Below, in pieces: positions 21,565-34,962 of a stretch of DNA of 64,000 nt. Under the pieces are notes generated by a model, which was not told where the DNA came from, ran no database searches, and saw nothing but the letters and a program-made list of their open reading frames with translations. This stretch comes from Drosophila persimilis. Taxonomy: Eukaryota > Arthropoda > Insecta > Diptera > Drosophilidae. The position numbers were made by a program, and so were the translations under genes. Positions within the stretch are counted from its first letter, which is position 1, and every line of letters starts with the position of its first letter. The stretch spans positions 20,734,001 through 20,798,000 of the forward strand of contig NW_020825289.1 in NCBI RefSeq assembly GCF_003286085.1, read 5' to 3'.

Positions 21565-22659
21565 CTGCAATGGGAAGAGCAACAAATTGAGAGGGAAAAT
21601 GAGAAAATGTGTCGGTGGAAAATCATGAAAAATTATCTATAAATTCGGCAAGCCATCGCAGAGCGTCGCACCGCTCAGACAGGAAATTGCCACCGAATAT
21701 ATACGTATGTATATACCGTATATTTATTTCACTTAAATTCTATAAATGTATATGTATCTATGAAGAAGAGAAATCAAGTGGCCGGAAATTTATTTTCTCA
21801 ACTGTCACACTCCAAAGATCCAATGATATATTGCCTAACCATCAAATTAGTGAAGGGGCACTGGCCCCAGCGCTGTGACCCCTGTGCAACCCTTGGAACA
21901 CACACGCAAACACCTGTCGGCGGTAGGACTAGCGGTGGCAAGGGGAACCCACAATTATCAGATGTTTAGATAACATGTGTTTTCGTTGAGCTACCAGAAA
22001 CAGGAATTTCTAGATGGAATTCTGAAATTTCTCATGATTGCACATATGGATATTATTTGGACACCCACTAAAAACGGTTGCAATCGGATGGCTTCTAGTG
22101 GATCTTATTTGTAGTTGTTCCTTATCCATTCCTAACCTACCAGAACCGGAGGCAATCCGTTATCTGCATTCCCGCGAGTACGCCCGCGGGAGTATCTCTT
22201 AATTGCTCTGGACTACAGTCTGCTTGAGATTGTCTTCCGCTCGCCCCTCCCCAGCCTGTACACAAGCCACAAATCATATTTAAGAGCACTTTGGCCCAAT
22301 TAAATCTAGTGATTCTCTAATGATTCTCTCGGTTCCCCCTCTCAAGTGCCAGTCTTCATTTACTGGACAAAAATTTCAATCTATGTTTGGCTCCTGTGGT
22401 GGTGGCTCTCCTCTCCTTCGAATCTGTCATGTTCTGTTCTTAATTTGCAAATTGACATGTTAAATACGTTCTTGTTTCGCTCTCTTTCGCTGTCTCTGTC
22501 GCTGTCCCTGTCTCTGGTTTTATTTCAAAAAAATAATTGCTTAAATTAACATTTGGATAACTGACAGACGCGATTGATGTTGTTTCCTGATTCCCAATCC
22601 AATTTCTGACTATGAAATTTTCGGTTATTGGATAACTGGAGCAATCAGCGGCTTCTCTA

Positions 22660-22688
22660 TCCCTCTCCCTCTCTCTCTCTCTCTCTCT
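22660..22688. repeat. CT microsatellite
   Basis: CCCTCTCCCT followed by about ten CT units. Confidence 0.9.
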
Positions 22689-22799
22689 GAGTATTAATCG
22701 GCAATCAAGAGAAAACTCAATTGAATGTCAAATGTAATTTGAACAAGCTCCCAGTCCCAGTCGCAGTCCCCAATACAAGCGATAAAAATATGTACAGAC

Positions 22800-22837
22800 A
22801 CGCACACGCACACACACACGCACACGCACACGCACAC
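22800..22837. repeat. CACACG/CA microsatellite
   Basis: Alternating CA and CG dinucleotides for about 38 bp. Confidence 0.9.
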
Positions 22838-25800
22838 ATAATGCATATCATATCCATGGAACCTATCAGAAGCATGCACGAGACTCGTATGTTGGCGAAG
22901 GGCCTTTAATCAAAAATTTATCAGCCTCCCCCCTCTCAGCCTTCTCTCCGGCTCCCACCGAAAGCTCTTTTCAAGAGGAAGAAAATATTTTGTCGAACAG
23001 CAAAGGCATGCCTTTCACATCACGGAAATGTGTGTGCGGGTGGGAGGCCGAGGCGGAGGCGGAGGAGGAGATGGAGACGGAGGTGGGGCTCAAAAGATGT
23101 AATCACTGCATTGTCACCCTGGATGGGAGGGACGTTTGCCTTGAGGGAATCTCCGTCTCTGAAGTCTGGTCGTGGTCCTGGTCCCGGTCCTGGGCCTGGC
23201 CTCTCTCTGTGTCTTTTATGAAACATAAATCAGTGAAATTCTATACATGCCACTGATTGTCTACTCTTTTGCTTGACTACTCCTCCGGCCGCCCCACCTT
23301 CCCGGGCACAATAGCCCCACAACAGGGAGCGGAGAACCCCTTCAAGCCCACAAATTCCATGGCAAATTCAATGCATGCCAATAACTCGTTCCTTCTCCGA
23401 GCCTCAGAGCACTAGACAAAGCAGCGGCTGACGATGGGGCTGGGGCAAGGGGGATCCGAAGAGCTGGTTGGAAAAAAAGCTAAGACTATAACTATAGTCT
23501 TCCAATGTGGATTACAGGCCTTCCCAATTGATGGCCTAATGAAATTCATCATTGAAACTTTCAATTAAAAGCCAAAAATCATAGAATCTTCGATGTGTAT
23601 CAGGAATTCAATTTGGATTATTTATTTCTTGCGGGTCTTTTGTTTCGTAAACCCAGTGAGAGGCCAAAGGTGGCAGTATGTGGGCCGTAATCCTGCTGAA
23701 GGACTTTTGGAACATAGACTCTATGTTTGGTTGGTAATCGAATATTATTCTGGGTAATTGTATAGGCTTTTTGCCATAGCAAACACAGATGTAACCAGAC
23801 CTAATGCAATCCTTGTACCAACAAAACGGACAGACGCCCACACAAACAGAGACACATGGACCCTCAGTACCATCGGGTCTGCCATGGGGTCTGCCATTAA
23901 GAGATAACACGCGAAAAATACAACTAAAAGAGTGAGACATTTGGACAAACAAAAGAGCGGTAGATCCAGGGGAAGAGGGTATGGGGGGGACGGAATGTCA
24001 TCCTAGTTCTTCTTAATGATGCGACCGCATAGCGTGGTTTAAGAGTGGCCATAGATTTATGGTGCTATCTTGATGTGTCTCTCTCTCTCGCTGGCCAGCG
24101 CCTGGAGGGATAGAGAGGGAGAGAGGGGCTCTTGTGGATTTTCCAATAAATTACGCTTAAGTATGCTCTTAATTCAAATAAATCCAAGTTGCGCGCCACT
24201 TGGGAGTGGGGTCGGGACGGTGCCCTCAAGTGATTTGTTTTTTCTGAGGCTTACATGAGCTACAGAGAGAGAGGGGGATAGAGAGAGAGGGAGGGAGAGT
24301 ACAGAGTGCAAATCTCTTGGGGGTAATCGGACTCCCCCCCTCTCTGTGTGTTTGCCCATTGCCTATGACATGTGTCAAAATGGTGTTTTCCTTCTCTGCT
24401 CTCTGACAGATAAGCCATATACAGTTATCAAGGGGGGAGTGGGAGTAGGGAGTAGAGAATGTGGGATTAGGCCTGGAGACAAGTCAAACATGCCAACTTG
24501 GCGTAAATGTTGAGCCTTAATCAATGAACGAGGCAAAAGACAGCAGCAGAAGCAGCCGAATCACAATAAATAAGGAAACCAGAGAAAGAAAACTGCGGAC
24601 AAGGCACAAAACGGACAAAAACAAAGTGCAAACAATCAATATCAGATGGGAATTGAGATGGGAACACTCTATAGTACTCCCCCCCCACCGCCACCCCGCC
24701 CAAAATTCTCATTCGAGAAAGCAAAACAAAACAGGTTCCAATCATAGATACGAATATTCGTCTGGGAGACAGAGACACCCTCAATTAGTGCTCAAGTATC
24801 CCACAATTATGGATCTATGGCGGGAGATGATATAAAACAGAAATAATTACAGAGAGATCTTGAAGGGGAGTCGAAGATATCATTTACAAGCTGAATAGAG
24901 CAGGAAATACCTATCTACATATCTGTCCAAAAAAGATAATTGTTTAAAGATCTTTCCCTTTCCCTTTGGAATTGGAATTTTATATTTATTATAAATCAAG
25001 AAAGAATCTTTCGTGTTTCCTTCTCAGCGACTGTTGCATTCCATGGCCTTCGTGCTCTGGCATTTCCTGAGCTTCTTTCATTTCTCCTTCTCTCCCTCTC
25101 TCTCTCTCTCTGTTTCCACTCGCAAGAGAATAAGCCCCTGAGAAGCGTGGTCAATTCTCAATGAATTGTATTACGGAATAATACAGAAAATAATAATAAA
25201 AAAAAAGAAGAAAGGAAAGGGGGGAGAGCAAGATCTGGTCTGGACTCCACTTCGATGCTGGGATGTTGGTTGTCCGAGCCGGAAGTGTCGCATACTTTTA
25301 CGGATACACCGGCTTAATTATGCGCATAAAATGTAAGAACATCAGCGGACCACGGACAGTGGAGGCGGAGGCGGAGGAGGAGCGGCATTGCCTGGGCATG
25401 AAATGACAAAACACAAACATTAATTGCTCCACATTCACATGGCAGCGGGGGAGGCAGAAGGGAAGTAACGAGGAAAGAAAGACAGATAGAAAGAGGGCAA
25501 GATGAGGCACGGGGGAGCCCAACGACTGTACTCTCGTTGTCCCGCAGGAGTTGAAATGAAAGGAAAGCACCAACAACAGCAGTGCAGCATACATACACCG
25601 AGAGAAACTCCAAAGAAGAGAGTTTTTATTGGTCTATCGTTGGACTAGAGAATTCCAGATCAAAGCCTGGACAGGGAGAGGCTTTCATTCAGTTTTGTCC
25701 ACCAAAGAAAGAGGGAGACAGAGAGAGCCAGCTTTTTTCCCTGCTATCTGGTGAAGAGATCTCTCTATGTGGGCTTTTCTGCCGTTAAAGGGATCTAGTG

Positions 25801-27662
25801 CAAGTGCCATCTTCTTCGCACTTTCATATTGCAAAAAGTTCTCTTCTGATTTAAGAGAGCATAAGCTTTAAGCTTTCTACTTGTCCTCTATCCCAAAGAA
25901 GAGAGCGTGGCTAGTCAAGGTCAAGCACACACCCGACTCTCTCCCTCTCTCGCTCGCTCGCTCAAGCCTAGTCCCAAGCTTGCTCTCTGCTCAAGAGAGC
26001 GCAAGCTCCTGCTGGTCTTTCTTTGCCTTTGCCCAGGCCTAAGTACATTTCCTTTTCTGTGAGTGTAATCAGTGCGACTTCCATCCAGAGAGAGGAGTGC
26101 GAGGGGGAGGGAGAGGAGAGGCGGCTTATAATTTATTAATCTATGCATAGAGCCCCAACAAATACTCGGGTGCTCTTAATTCCCGCTACCATTCCGCCTC
26201 GACTTTCCACACACTCCCCTCCCCGCCCAAATGGTGGAAGGTGTCGTCTGTCCGTCTGTCAGGCATTCAGAGAGTGCTCTGTGGCTGGAGGTGCGGGACA
26301 GGCCACTACATGTCACTTTAATCTCTTAGAAGTGTCACTTTTGCAGCTCTCCAAGTGTTGTTTGGGTTTTGTTTTTGGTCCGCCTGCTGCTGCTGCTGCT
26401 GTGGATGTGGATGCTGATGAAGGGGCTTCCCCACTCGAGGGTCTGGAGCGGTGTGGGGCGCAAGCGGGGGCGTGGCAAACAATGTGCTGTTATAGTTGAA
26501 TTTGAATTTTCATTTTGATAAGCAACCAAGAGGCATAATAACACATCCAATTGCATATGGTCCGGGGTCCGGGGCCCAGGGCCCAACCTTATGGTAATGA
26601 AGTGTGCCAGCTGTTTCTGAGTGGAATTTGAATAATACGAGAGACCCTCCTCTGATTTACATTTGATACAGAGACGCAGAGATGCAGAGATACAGACCAG
26701 AGAGACAATCACTTGAACAATCAAATTCAATTTGTGCCTCGCATTCACATTCATTTTCGTTTTCGGATTCAGATTCAGATTCGTTTTCGGATACCCCGAA
26801 ACAAGTGATCAAGTGCAGGTCCCACTCTCAAGATCTCCCCCTTCCCTACCATGCATACGTGAGTAGTACATAAATATATCCCCTAAATTATACTTTATTT
26901 GAATTTGCTGTACATATGTATATCTCTTAATACTCTGTATAGACTACGAAGTATATAGAAAGAGGGCAACAATCTTTCTTCTTCTAAGGGATACCGATAG
27001 CTAGTAAGTCATCTATCAGAGAATTGTAGTCAAAATCTTTAGTTTAAGACTGGTATATATCAAAACTAGGTACAAATCGAATCACCGCCACAAGAGCGCA
27101 TCAATCCGCAAGGGTATCTCAGTGTTCGGCCTTCCCGATCAAGTGCAGAGCTCTACGCATCTCAAGATCCCTCCCACTCGGGTTTACCCACTCGGGTTTA
27201 TGCATAGATTATGCTCTATTTGATTTGCGCTTGGATTTCTGTATCTTTTCGGTGGGTTTATTATTACAATGGCGCCACAAGTGCCCCTCCGCGTGCGTAA
27301 TCTTTATTTTACTGATATTTATCTTAATCTCTGGTGTGTGTGGGGGGCTCCTCTCCATCATCATCATCTTGAGCATCGAAATAGACGAATACAAAGCTTG
27401 GTATTATTTAATTTTGTGGCTGGTTCTGTCGCCGTCTCCGTCTCTGTTTTTTCTCTTGTGGCTCAGGTTTCAACTTGTTTTCGAGGTTAACAAAATAAAT
27501 GACATAAAAAAACCTCACGCACACACAGATGCTACCCCACAAATACATATTTGTATACGTTTTCCATGTAAAGTTGTAAAATATTTCACAAAGTCATAAA
27601 AACTAAAAGGGGCGAAAGACACAGATACAGATACATTCACAGGGCGTGTGCTATGTGTCCAC

Positions 27663-27704
27663 TCCCAATCCCAATCCCAGTCCCAGTCCCAATCCCAATC
27701 CCAG
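27663..27704. repeat. TCCCAA/TCCCAG hexanucleotide repeat
   Basis: Seven tandem hexamers; open in several frames, which creates false ORFs. Confidence 0.95.
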
Positions 27705-28980
27705 GTGCTGCATGCAGTTTTCTGCTTTTGTTTTCCGCATTTTCGGGTCAGGTACGAGTTTTTCCCCGCATCTGAAAGCCTTCGCATTGTTCTGGCCACA
27801 CGAGAGAGTTGTGAAATATGTTGCACGCTGCTCACATGCCGCATGCTGCATGCTGCTACATCACCGGGATTAGGACAGGTACGGCTACAGGAACGGCAGG
27901 CTGTAAATCTCTCCCCACAGCCACGAGAGTCGCCTCTAAAGTCAAGAAATGAACACTAAAGAGAGTTCCATGGGTTACCACTGAGCCATCGGAACGTTCT
28001 TATATAAGTAAGTAATACAAGTAACAAGTAATACCCTAGGATTATACCAGATATACCACATTTTATGGTAATAAAAACCTATATTCCATCAAATATATAT
28101 GGAATTTATTCTGAAAACCAAGGAACCCTGAGGGAAATATGATATTCATTATGTTTTGAAATCTATTCTGGGTATATTAATATTTATTCCCATAATATTC
28201 CAGCGTCTACTCAAACATAACCTCAAATTGTGACATAAAAATCCCAAGGAACCGCAGGAAATCCCCCATTCTGTTTAATGAACATTAAAACTCATCTAGT
28301 CATAACCATAAAGCCCCACCAATGGTTCATATTTTGGCCAAATACAAGCATCAAATATCATAAAAGCAGAAAAACGTAAATTAAACATAACCTCAAATGA
28401 CTGTCGTACTGTACTGTCGTCCAACATGTGTTTGGCTAATAAAAGACGAGTTTGGGCCATAAATCACGACATTCAGGTTATTATTAATTCCACTCTTAGC
28501 GGCCTAAGGGGCGGAGGAGTCCTTTAAGGACCCGTCCAAAACAAATAATAAAGTACTCTATTAAAATAGCGCCAGTCATAAGCGGAATCTGAATCTGAAA
28601 ACCCATCAAACGACCCCCCATCACGGTGGATCGATATCATCGTGAAAGTTCCCTTTGGTCACTGGAAATTAGTGGGTGTTCCGCACTTTCGGGACTGTCC
28701 GCTTTTAGAGAACTTTTTTCCTGTGTATTTATCTCATATTTAATGTAAAATGTTTACAACTTAAATTTGGGTTTTTAAAAATACTTCCAACAAAACAAAA
28801 ACAACATCCACAAAAATATGAAATGGAAATTGCTTCGGTCTCTGTCCGCCTGCTTCCACCTTATAGACGTACACCTCCACTCCACTCGACTCCCAAATCC
28901 AATCCACCATCTGACGCACTCGCATCGTATCGAATTTCATGGCCCTCGGTGCGGGCGAGTGGACTGTGAATGACTGAATG

Positions 28981-29021
28981 AGTGTGAGTGTGAGTGTGAG
29001 TGTGAGTGCGAGTGCGAGTGT
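28981..29021. repeat. GTGAGT/GCGAGT hexanucleotide repeat
   Basis: About six tandem GTGAGT-type units, which incidentally reproduce a 5' splice-site consensus on the plus strand. Confidence 0.95.
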
Positions 29022-29336
29022 ATTCGTTCGTTTCTTCTTTTTCTTCGCTCTCTCTCTCTCTGTCTCGTTCGTCGCGTGTTGATGACAGATTTCTGCTGTC
29101 GTCGTCGTCGTTGCGTCTGTCGCGCTGTCTCGTTTGTCGTTTCATTTCGTTGAGAGTCATTTTTACTCATTTATTGTCAACGTTAGTGCGTCAGAGTGAG
29201 TGTATGGGTGTATGGGTGCGTGGACGAGTGTGTATCCTTACAAGTACTTGCGTGGCACTGCAGGCGGTAGGGCAGTCCCATCCATTCCATACCCTCGGTA
29301 TTGATTCCGCATCCACTGCCACTCTGCCACACAGCG

Positions 29337-29381
29337 GGGACACCGCTCCGTCCATCCGTCCGTCAGTCCGTCCGTCAGTCA
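29337..29381. repeat. CCGT(C/CAGT) tandem repeat
   Basis: Tandem GTCC units with a CCGTCCGTCAGT higher-order pattern. Confidence 0.9.
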
Positions 29382-31340
29382 ATTGACATGACTCAACAAC
29401 AGGCAACAACGAGCCGAACCGGACCGCCCCACCGCCTTCAGCATTGATACCCTTTAATGTTGGAGATATATATAAAGCAAAGACTGTATAGATGATAGAT
29501 AATCTTCCCAACTATTCAAAGGGATATGGTTTCCCATAAGGTTTGACAGGTTTCGCGCGTCATGCGGCAACTCCCCTCGGTCGCAGAATTTACGTACGGT
29601 TTGCAGGTTGCTTACCGGCCGTCAAGCCCCAAAGAGTATCCAGGACTCAGTATTTCCTTAAATGGAAATTTCCCCCTTACAACAGTTGTTGTTGCATGCT
29701 TATTAAATATTTAAAAGCTTTGGCCTTTGTTCCTCCAACTGGCTGGCAAATACTTAATAATTTCATTTCTTGAGCCGCAGCACCGCAGGCTGCCCCCAGA
29801 ACCTCCACCTCCGCCTCCACCTCCACCTCAATCGTCTCGACGGCAGTTGTTATTCATTCTGGAGTGGAGTGGAGTGGCTCTGCGGTTCTGGGTTTCCCTT
29901 TTTGACAAACTGCACGCACAGCGGCAACTTTAAAATGATGGCTTGTTGCATTTTAAATACAAATTATATGGTCACAAATATCGGCGTACGACGAGTATAT
30001 CCAGCTCTGACTCATGGCAGGGGGCAGGGGCAGTGCCATGGAGGAACAAGTGGGTCAGGTAAGACAATGAATGGTCATTAACCGCCCTGCTTCTCTGTCC
30101 CTTCCCGAGTCCTGCCGTTTGGAGGGTTGCTGTAGGAAACAACCACTCGAACATCGTTCCCGGGGGTGGACTTCTTAGAGATGGTTCGGAATGGAATGCT
30201 CTTTCGCTGGATGTCAAGTGGACAAACACCTCACACATCTGACACATGGCTGAGGCAATGCCGCTGGAGTTCCTACATTTGTGACCCCATTTGAGGGGTG
30301 ACCCCACACATACTTTTGTGGAGTGGTGACCCCACTCTGCTGTTGATTTCGGGGGGTAAATCATCCAAGAGATGATCTCAATTCGAATGGTGACCCCACA
30401 TGACCCTCTAATTGGTGACACGTCAAGCAGAATTTCCCATGTTTCCCATACAGATCTTCCATCTATGAGATAGTCTTCCGTAAGAGCCACAACCAGTCCC
30501 GAGTACACCTCCGGCACACCTCGCAGTCACGCTGCAGGCAGGTGCTGCAGGTACCCACCGTGTGGCGTCTGCTCGGACATGGCTATCAAAAGGGAAACCT
30601 AGCGAAAAGCAGGGAGTGCCCTGCTCGGACAATGGCCAAATGGCAAGTGGGAAACGGCAGAAGAATAGACTACCGAGAGGTATACACACTCGTAATATGA
30701 CAATTGTATGGCGGACGCAACGATGGGCGAGAGCGGGGGGGAGTGGCACTACCCAAATGGGAAGGAGACGAAGAAGAACTGATTCCCAGATAGCCGCAGG
30801 TGAAGTTTTCGCTCAACTTATGGCCAGAGGATAATTGCTTTGGACAGCACCTCTCAATGATCCCCAGAGGGAAGCACCAGCTTGAGGTTTCCAGAGTGGG
30901 CGGGGGGGAAACTTCTTTAATCCCCCTCGAAGAACCCACTCCATTGAAAGGGTTTAGTCTCCCTCTCTCTCTCTGCTTTAGTGTTGAGTATATTTGCAGA
31001 GTCTGCTGCTGCTGCCATCCATCCATTCAGCTAACACTCATTTAAGGTTGAAGCCCCGCTGCTGCCGCTTATTCCAGGAATGTCCGACTGCAGAGCATGG
31101 CATATATGCAATTGGTCCTCTCCTCGCCTCTGATTCGAGTAAATATTTGCAAATTTACGTTGGACTCGTGTCTGGGTGTGTGTGTGTGTGTGTGTAACCC
31201 CAGGGCATGGTCCATGACGACGACCCCCAGAGCAGAGCAGAGCAGGGCAGGTCCAGTGCAGTGGAGGACACTGGCATTAGCGACAACTGTCGTAGAGTGG
31301 CACTTAATGAGCAACGACTGTTGTCGGAGCTGCAACATTT

Positions 31341-31372
31341 TGTTGCTGCTGCTGCTGCTGCTGCTGGTGCTG
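31341..31372. repeat. GCT trinucleotide repeat
   Basis: About nine GCT units; open in all frames. Confidence 0.95.
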
Positions 31373-31726
31373 CTACTGGCACTGCAGTGGCCCGCATGCC
31401 ACCAGTGGGCCAGAGCGAGACACAATCCAGTTTCAAGTTGAAGTTATGCACGATGGCCATGCAATTGGCGTGGCAGGAACAGAGCAGAGGGGCACCAGCA
31501 GCAGCAGAGGGGCACCAGCAGCAGCACTAGCAAAAATCTATCTTACGGATGCGGACTTTTGTGCGGCTGGATACGCGACGGTCGTTCGCTTTTCGTTTCG
31601 CTTTGTTTCGTTTCGCTTTGCTGTTTTTGCCACAGATTCTTCTGCGGCCCCTCTGCTGCCGCTGCCGCTGCCGATGCCGCTACTTGTTTAGCATTGCTGT
31701 AATTTGACTTGATTTGTTGAAGCCGA

Positions 31727-31778
31727 CACGTACACGTACACGTACACACACACACACATACACATACACATACACGTT
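31727..31778. promoter_or_regulatory. Tandem TACGTG motifs in a CA-type repeat
   Basis: Three exact CACGTA units at 31727-31744 read as three contiguous TACGTG on the minus strand, plus CACGTT at 31773-31778. TACGTG is the classic CNS midline element bound by Single-minded/Tango. The tract grades into a plain CA/CATA microsatellite, so it may be chance. Confidence 0.3.
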
Positions 31779-32009
31779 GCAAAGATACAGATGCAAGCAC
31801 TGGGAGAAATTCATAATAGAGATCCTTCCAATAGGACTCTTCCCCTAGATTTCCCCATAAACGAAAGGATACTCCGCCTTTGCAAACCTTTGGGGATAGA
31901 GAATCTGCCCCCAGAACCCACAGAGCATCTACAGGGATCATCTCCATCTCTGTCTCTCTCTCTCTTCCTCTCATTTCTTTCAGTGTAAGCCACTTGCTGG
32001 ATTACATCC

Positions 32010-32034
32010 AGAGAGAGAGAGAGAGAGAGAGAGC
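32010..32034. repeat. GA dinucleotide tract (possible GAGA-factor/CLAMP sites)
   Basis: Twelve or more GA units. GA repeats bind Trl and CLAMP in flies; occupancy here is unknown. Confidence 0.85.
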
Positions 32035-34619
32035 GCGACTCCACACCACCTCTAAAAGGCCCCACCGGATCCCCGCGGATGACAAATATGCCGCTGCCAT
32101 GTAATCGCATTAAACGTTCAGCTGCAACTCCCCTCCCCTGCCCCCTGCCCCCGCTCCACGTGTGTCCGACCATTGCATATGTTGCGCTCATTAAATTGGT
32201 ATTTATAATAGCCATCATGGCCAAATCGCCTTACATTTAGCCACGCCCCACCCCCCTCCCAGGGGCTTAGTGTGGGGCCAGCCTGGCTGATGATGGTAAT
32301 CATCATAATTTTTCGGCAGCAGCAAATATCCCCCCCCTCGAACGTTAGAAAATAATCGGAGGAGCCTGAAATTGACAATCGACAGTGGGGTGCGGGGCGG
32401 GGCGGAGCGGGGGAGCGGGCCTGGTGTCTGGGTCGCTTGCCGCTTGCCACTTGCCACTTGCCACTGTTCGATCTATGAAAATTGCGAAATTAATTAATTT
32501 TTAGCACAACTTTCGAACGTGAAAACAGGAGAGTGCTGATGGTGCTCCTGGTGCCTCTGTTTCTCTGTTTCTCTGTTTTGTTGTGCAACTCGCTCTGTGC
32601 GTTGATTGCCGCCGCTGCGTTGCGGTCGCTGTGGTTGCCCCCATTTCTGGGCGGCAGCGAGGGGAGTAATGAGAGCCAGGGAAACAAAAAAACAACAAAC
32701 GACAGGCGAAACCCATTGAAACCCAACCCAAGCCAAGCCGAAGCCGAAGCCCAGGCCGAGAGCGGCTCCACGTTTTAACATTTCTCGTACATGCAAGTGA
32801 CAAGGCAATATCCGTCACGCGAACAACAGAGGCAGGATCCCAGGCAGGGGGAGCGGGGCGCGGGGCGTGGGGCACGTGGCAGGGGCACCAGCCTGACCAG
32901 CAGCAACAATGGATATCTACAATGGTACGCATTGGTGCTATTTTTGGAAGATATTTGCCACAAAAAAGGGTTCAAGGAGGCAGCAGAAAATGAAAACTGA
33001 AGAATATAGAAGTTACAGAAGAAATGAAAGAAGTATCTAGAACCATACAGAATATGTATTCCTCACAAAAGCTATGTAACTCCCTGAAGTTCTCTAAGAA
33101 GAGCTGCATTCTAAAAAAGGTCTAATCCAACACTGAAAACCATAAAAAAAAGCCCAAATTCCCCGCGGCAAGTACTGTTCAACACTGTTCTGATTGTATC
33201 TGGGAAATGCTTTCCATCATCTCCACGAAAGTGTTGAATAATGTTTTAATGGCTTAATGATTCTTACATCCTGCTATTGTAATTTCTAAACGTAATTCAA
33301 ACTTTGGCTTACAGAAGTTTTGCTTTGTTGGTTCTTGGCCTTAATTTCCACTCAGCTCAAGGCTGAGCACAAGTTTAAACCAAGTTAATAATTAGTTGTG
33401 GATGAGAGTGAAAGTTTCCAGCTGGTTATTAGCTTTGGAAAAACAATAGTTTTCCATAGTTTTGCATAGTTTCCCCCGGCATATCGATGAAGGAAGGCCC
33501 TTGGGGGTTTCCAGTGGATCTGTTATGTAGAACACCCCATAGATAACCAATAAATCGCACATAATCAACATTGCATCATATGTATCCCGTATCTGGAATG
33601 TCTCCGACGATTACCCAAATGGTCGTGCCAATCGATAGGCAATTCCCAACATCTGGCCAGTACGTACTATACTTTCACCGTTAATGTATGTAAATGTAAT
33701 GCAAATTGCCAGCGAGAAATCAAACCCCGAAATTATTGACCATTAAATCGGCAATTGCAGCCACTGTGCTTGGGATTGGTGGGGTCCGGTTGAGTCCGTC
33801 CTGGTCCTGGTCCCGGTCCCGGTCCTGGCAAAAAATTATTATTCATCGCTTGTACACCACCGCAGCAGCGTCGCAGTCGGCGTCGCAGTTATGCTGTCGT
33901 TTGCCGCCGCCGTCGCAGCTGGCGTACGAGTTAATTACGGTCCATTAGACTGCACAAGGGGTGTTTATTACCACATCAGTGGGCGCCGCCGCCAACGCCA
34001 TTTCAGGCATCAGTCCGGGCGACAGGACAACAGGGAATCAGCGAATGTGCCAGCACATAAACTAGAAATCGCTTGGAAAATGGCAGCACTGGACACGAAA
34101 ATCAGTTTGAAAATCAGCTTTGACATGGAAATGGAAATGGAAATGCGCTCGAAGCGGTGGACTGAACAGCCAGAGTCCTGGCTTTTGTCCTGGTTTCGTT
34201 TGTTTCCCCATGGCTGATCCATCAGTCCAGTCCAGAGAGTGTTTTGTTGGGGTTCGACGCACTTTTGTGCGTGCTTTGGAGCCACCCTTTAGATGGGTGT
34301 CCAGGGATATTTCTCAGAGCTGTGGCATCCACAGCTATGAAGATTGAATGAGGTCTTCTAGGTCGCAAAACAGCTACATGGCTTGTGCATGATTCAGCCA
34401 ATAGCCTGCGCACGCCCTCTGTCTGTGGGGCGTCCTGAAAAACCCCGCCATAGAAGAGCTTTTTGGTCTCTCATCAGAGCTTTCCTTTTGCTCCGTTATA
34501 GGTATCAACCAGTCGTTATAACCACTACACTTTTTGTACCTGTTCTTTTTTTTACCTCCCACTTTTTGTTGTTGATTTTTGTTGCTTTTAATTAGGACGC
34601 AGGCGCTCGCTCGGCAATA

Positions 34620-34962
34620 ACAACGACAGCATCGTTTCGAATCAGGAATCAGAGTTTTGATTGTTCTCTCTCACTCTACTATCTCTCTCGCTCTCTCTCT
34701 CTCTCTGGCGACAAAAATTTATTAAAATATTACGGTAGGTTGGGCAGTCACTCATGGGTTCCGCTGCGTTGTTGCTCTTCACAGCACAAAAACTTTTTCT
34801 TTTCTCCAGCGAAAGGAAGAGAGAGAGAGGGAGAGCGAGAGAGAGAGCGCGCGCGGCAGGCGGAAGCGCAAATATTTTCAACAAATTTAGAAGAGCGGAA
34901 ATTGCAAAGCATTCAAAGCGAGTCGAGTCGCAGAAGTCGAGTTATTTGTGCAGGGTAAAAAC
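34620..34962. promoter_or_regulatory. Paired CT/GA tracts around a UTR-like segment
   Basis: A CT tract at 34682-34707 and a GA/GC tract at 34818-34855 flank about 110 bp. Downstream sequence on the plus strand (CAACAAATTTAGAAG, repeated GTCGAG) resembles a fly 5' leader ending at a weak donor-like CAGG|GTAAAA near 34956. Candidate alternative promoter or GAGA-bound element; weak. Confidence 0.2.

Noticed and set aside
28981..29021. Run of GTGAGT matching 5' splice sites
   Set aside because: Tandem hexanucleotide repeat; no exon-like sequence precedes it.
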